Below are positions 62,642-64,000 of a stretch of 64,000 nt of DNA, piece after piece; the first letter of the stretch is position 1; each line of letters starts with the position of its first letter. The notes beneath the pieces are model-generated. The model had not been told where the DNA came from. It saw only the letters and a program-made list of their open reading frames with translations, and ran no database searches. Both the position numbers and the translations under genes were made by a program. The stretch is from Microterricola gilva (lineage in GTDB: Bacteria; Actinomycetota; Actinomycetes; Actinomycetales; Microbacteriaceae): positions 1,488,001-1,552,000 of the forward strand of contig NZ_SHLC01000001.1 in NCBI RefSeq assembly GCF_004217495.1. Direction: 5' to 3'.

Positions 62642-64000
62642 ATGCAGTCAGCGCCGATCGCACTCGAGCGCGCTCCGCGGCTGCAGCGGCGGCGGCGAAC
62701 GCAGGCCCCCGACCGCAGGAACCGGGCCGCCGGGCTGGTCGGCCTGTTCGCGTTCGCGGTCTCGCTCGCCGGGGCCTGGATCCCGTCCTACTGGTTCGAC
62801 GAGGTCGCCACGCTGATGGCGTCCCGGCTGAGCTGGACGGAGCTGTTCGCCTTCACCCGTCACATCGATGTCGTCCATCTCGCGTACTACTCGCTGATGA
62901 AACTCTGGAGCGGCGCGTTCGGCGAATCCGAGCTGGCCACCCGCTCCTTCTCCGCGCTGGCCATCGGTGCGGCGGCCGCCGGCCTGGTCGTGCTCGCGAG
63001 TGCGCTCACGAGTGTCCACGTCGGCGTGATCTCCGGGGTGGTCTTCGCGATCCTGCCGCACACGACGTTCATCGGCGTCGAGGCGCGCTCCTACGCGCTG
63101 AGTGCGGCGATCGCCGTGTGGTCGACCGTCATCCTGCTGCTCGCGCTCCGCAGCACGCGCCGACGGTGGTGGCTCGTCTACGCGGCGGTGATGACCGTCG
63201 GGGTCTACATCTTCCTGTACTCCATCCTGATGCTTGTGGCGCACGGCGTGTACCTGGTGCGCCATCACCGGGTGCGCCGCCAGCTGCTGCCCTGGCTCGT
63301 CACCGCGGCGCTCGTGACGCTGGCGGCGCTGCCCCTGATCTGGGCCGGCCTGGACCAGAAGGGGCAGATCTCCTGGATCGCCTACGAGCCCACCCGTGAC
63401 CTCTGGGCGCTGTTGACCGAGCCGGCGTTCCAGCTGTCGCGCGATGTCGCGGCGCTCGCGTGCGTGGCCGCCCTGCTGATCGCGCTGTGCTTCGCCCGGC
63501 GTCTGTCTGGCGGTCGGCGCAGGCTGGCGGGCCTCGCCCTCGCGTGGTTCTTCATGCCACTGCTTGTGCTGCTGATGGCGGATGCCGCGGTCGGCTCGGT
63601 CTTCACGCCCCGCTACCTGTCGTTCGCGGTGCCGGCCGTCGCGGTGCTGCTCGCCATCGCGTTCACGCTCACTCCGCTGAAGCCCGTCGCCTGGCTGCTG
63701 GTGCTCGGCCTCGCGCTGGCCTGCCTGCCCGGCTACCTCGCGCAGCGGGCGCCGCTGGCGAAGAATCACGGCAGCGATCTTGCGCAGATCGCCGACCACA
63801 TCGAGGAGAACGCACTGCCGGGGGACGGGATCTTCCTCGACGACCCCGACTTCGGCAACACGCAGCCGCGCCTCGCGCTCTCCGGCTACCCTGCGGCGTT
63901 CGCCAACACCAGGGATGTCGCATTCACCCGCTCGTTCAGCACGACGGGCGGCTTCTCCGACATCACGCGCGACCTGGAATGGCTCGGTGATGGCCTCGAC
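62642..64000 (+). CDS. GT-C family membrane glycosyltransferase, 5' part
   Basis: 453 codons are in the window; the 3' end is cut off. The protein begins with a basic leader, then a helix ending in WIPSYWFDEVATL, whose Asp-Glu after the first helix is the metal and lipid-phosphate site of GT39/ArnT-like transferases. At least eight more helices follow, then a soluble region from about residue 375. It likely moves a sugar from a polyprenyl phosphate donor outside the membrane; the acceptor is unknown. A GAGGAGGGGG ribosome site precedes the ATG. Confidence 0.85.
   Translation, partial: MQSAPIALERAPRLQRRRRTQAPDRRNRAAGLVGLFAFAVSLAGAWIPSYWFDEVATLMASRLSWTELFAFTRHIDVVHLAYYSLMKLWSGAFGESELATRSFSALAIGAAAAGLVVLASALTSVHVGVISGVVFAILPHTTFIGVEARSYALSAAIAVWSTVILLLALRSTRRRWWLVYAAVMTVGVYIFLYSILMLVAHGVYLVRHHRVRRQLLPWLVTAALVTLAALPLIWAGLDQKGQISWIAYEPTRDLWALLTEPAFQLSRDVAALACVAALLIALCFARRLSGGRRRLAGLALAWFFMPLLVLLMADAAVGSVFTPRYLSFAVPAVAVLLAIAFTLTPLKPVAWLLVLGLALACLPGYLAQRAPLAKNHGSDLAQIADHIEENALPGDGIFLDDPDFGNTQPRLALSGYPAAFANTRDVAFTRSFSTTGGFSDITRDLEWLGDGLD

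Overview
The window is 64 kb of high-GC chromosomal DNA from an actinobacterium. Gene order (gap-pgk-tpiA-secG, rbpA, pgl-opcA-zwf-pgi-tal-tkt, ctaB/ctaA, suf; folC-DUF4233-ndk; rne-rplU-rpmA-obg-proB-proA-nadD-rsfS), a T-box in front of ileS, many GTG starts, frequent leaderless promoters and a ProB without a PUA domain point to the family Microbacteriaceae. The species cannot be told from the sequence alone.

Layout. 0-11.5 kb: central carbon metabolism. The lower glycolysis operon (the gap tail, pgk, tpiA) runs into secG and rbpA on the plus strand. It faces a minus-strand pentose-phosphate operon (tkt, tal, pgi, zwf, opcA, pgl) whose genes mostly overlap by 4 nt. 11.7-18.3 kb: convergent heme O/heme A synthesis genes (ctaB, ctaA) separated by strong hairpins, then a suf Fe-S cluster operon (sufB, sufD, a Rieske-type ferredoxin, sufC, a DUF59 protein). 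18.3-29.2 kb: a methyltransferase, a valS-GNAT-hypothetical operon, a four-gene peptide-type ABC importer, and a divergent YtrA-like GntR regulator with a DUF1648 membrane protein. 29.2-35.1 kb: T-box-controlled ileS, folC, DUF4233, ndk. 35.1-46.1 kb: VKOR, rne, DUF4031, rplU-rpmA, obg-proB, proA, nadD and rsfS, ending with tRNA-Ala(GGC).

46.1-53.1 kb is an accessory block bracketed by two tRNA-Ala(GGC) genes that are identical over 73 nt and have related flanks. It holds a large ATPase-LuxR regulator, an alpha/beta hydrolase, an SDR dehydrogenase, an alpha/beta-hydrolase-LuxR fusion, a METTL7-like methyltransferase and a YdiI-like thioesterase. 53.2-64 kb: an unknown protein, a MATE exporter, and a phenylacetate degradation cluster (paaK and paaI on minus; thiolase, enoyl-CoA hydratase, 3-hydroxyacyl-CoA dehydrogenase and paaZ on plus). 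Two regulator-like sites lie between the two arms. A GT-C membrane glycosyltransferase is cut by the window end.

Regulatory themes visible by eye: eight genes have a -10-like hexamer exactly 6 nt before the start codon (leaderless transcription); an operator overlaps the promoter of the GntR gene; an ultrashort-stem T-box precedes ileS; rne has a structured leader of about 220 nt; and three hairpins share the same arm sequence. No CRISPR array, insertion sequence, integrase or rRNA was seen.
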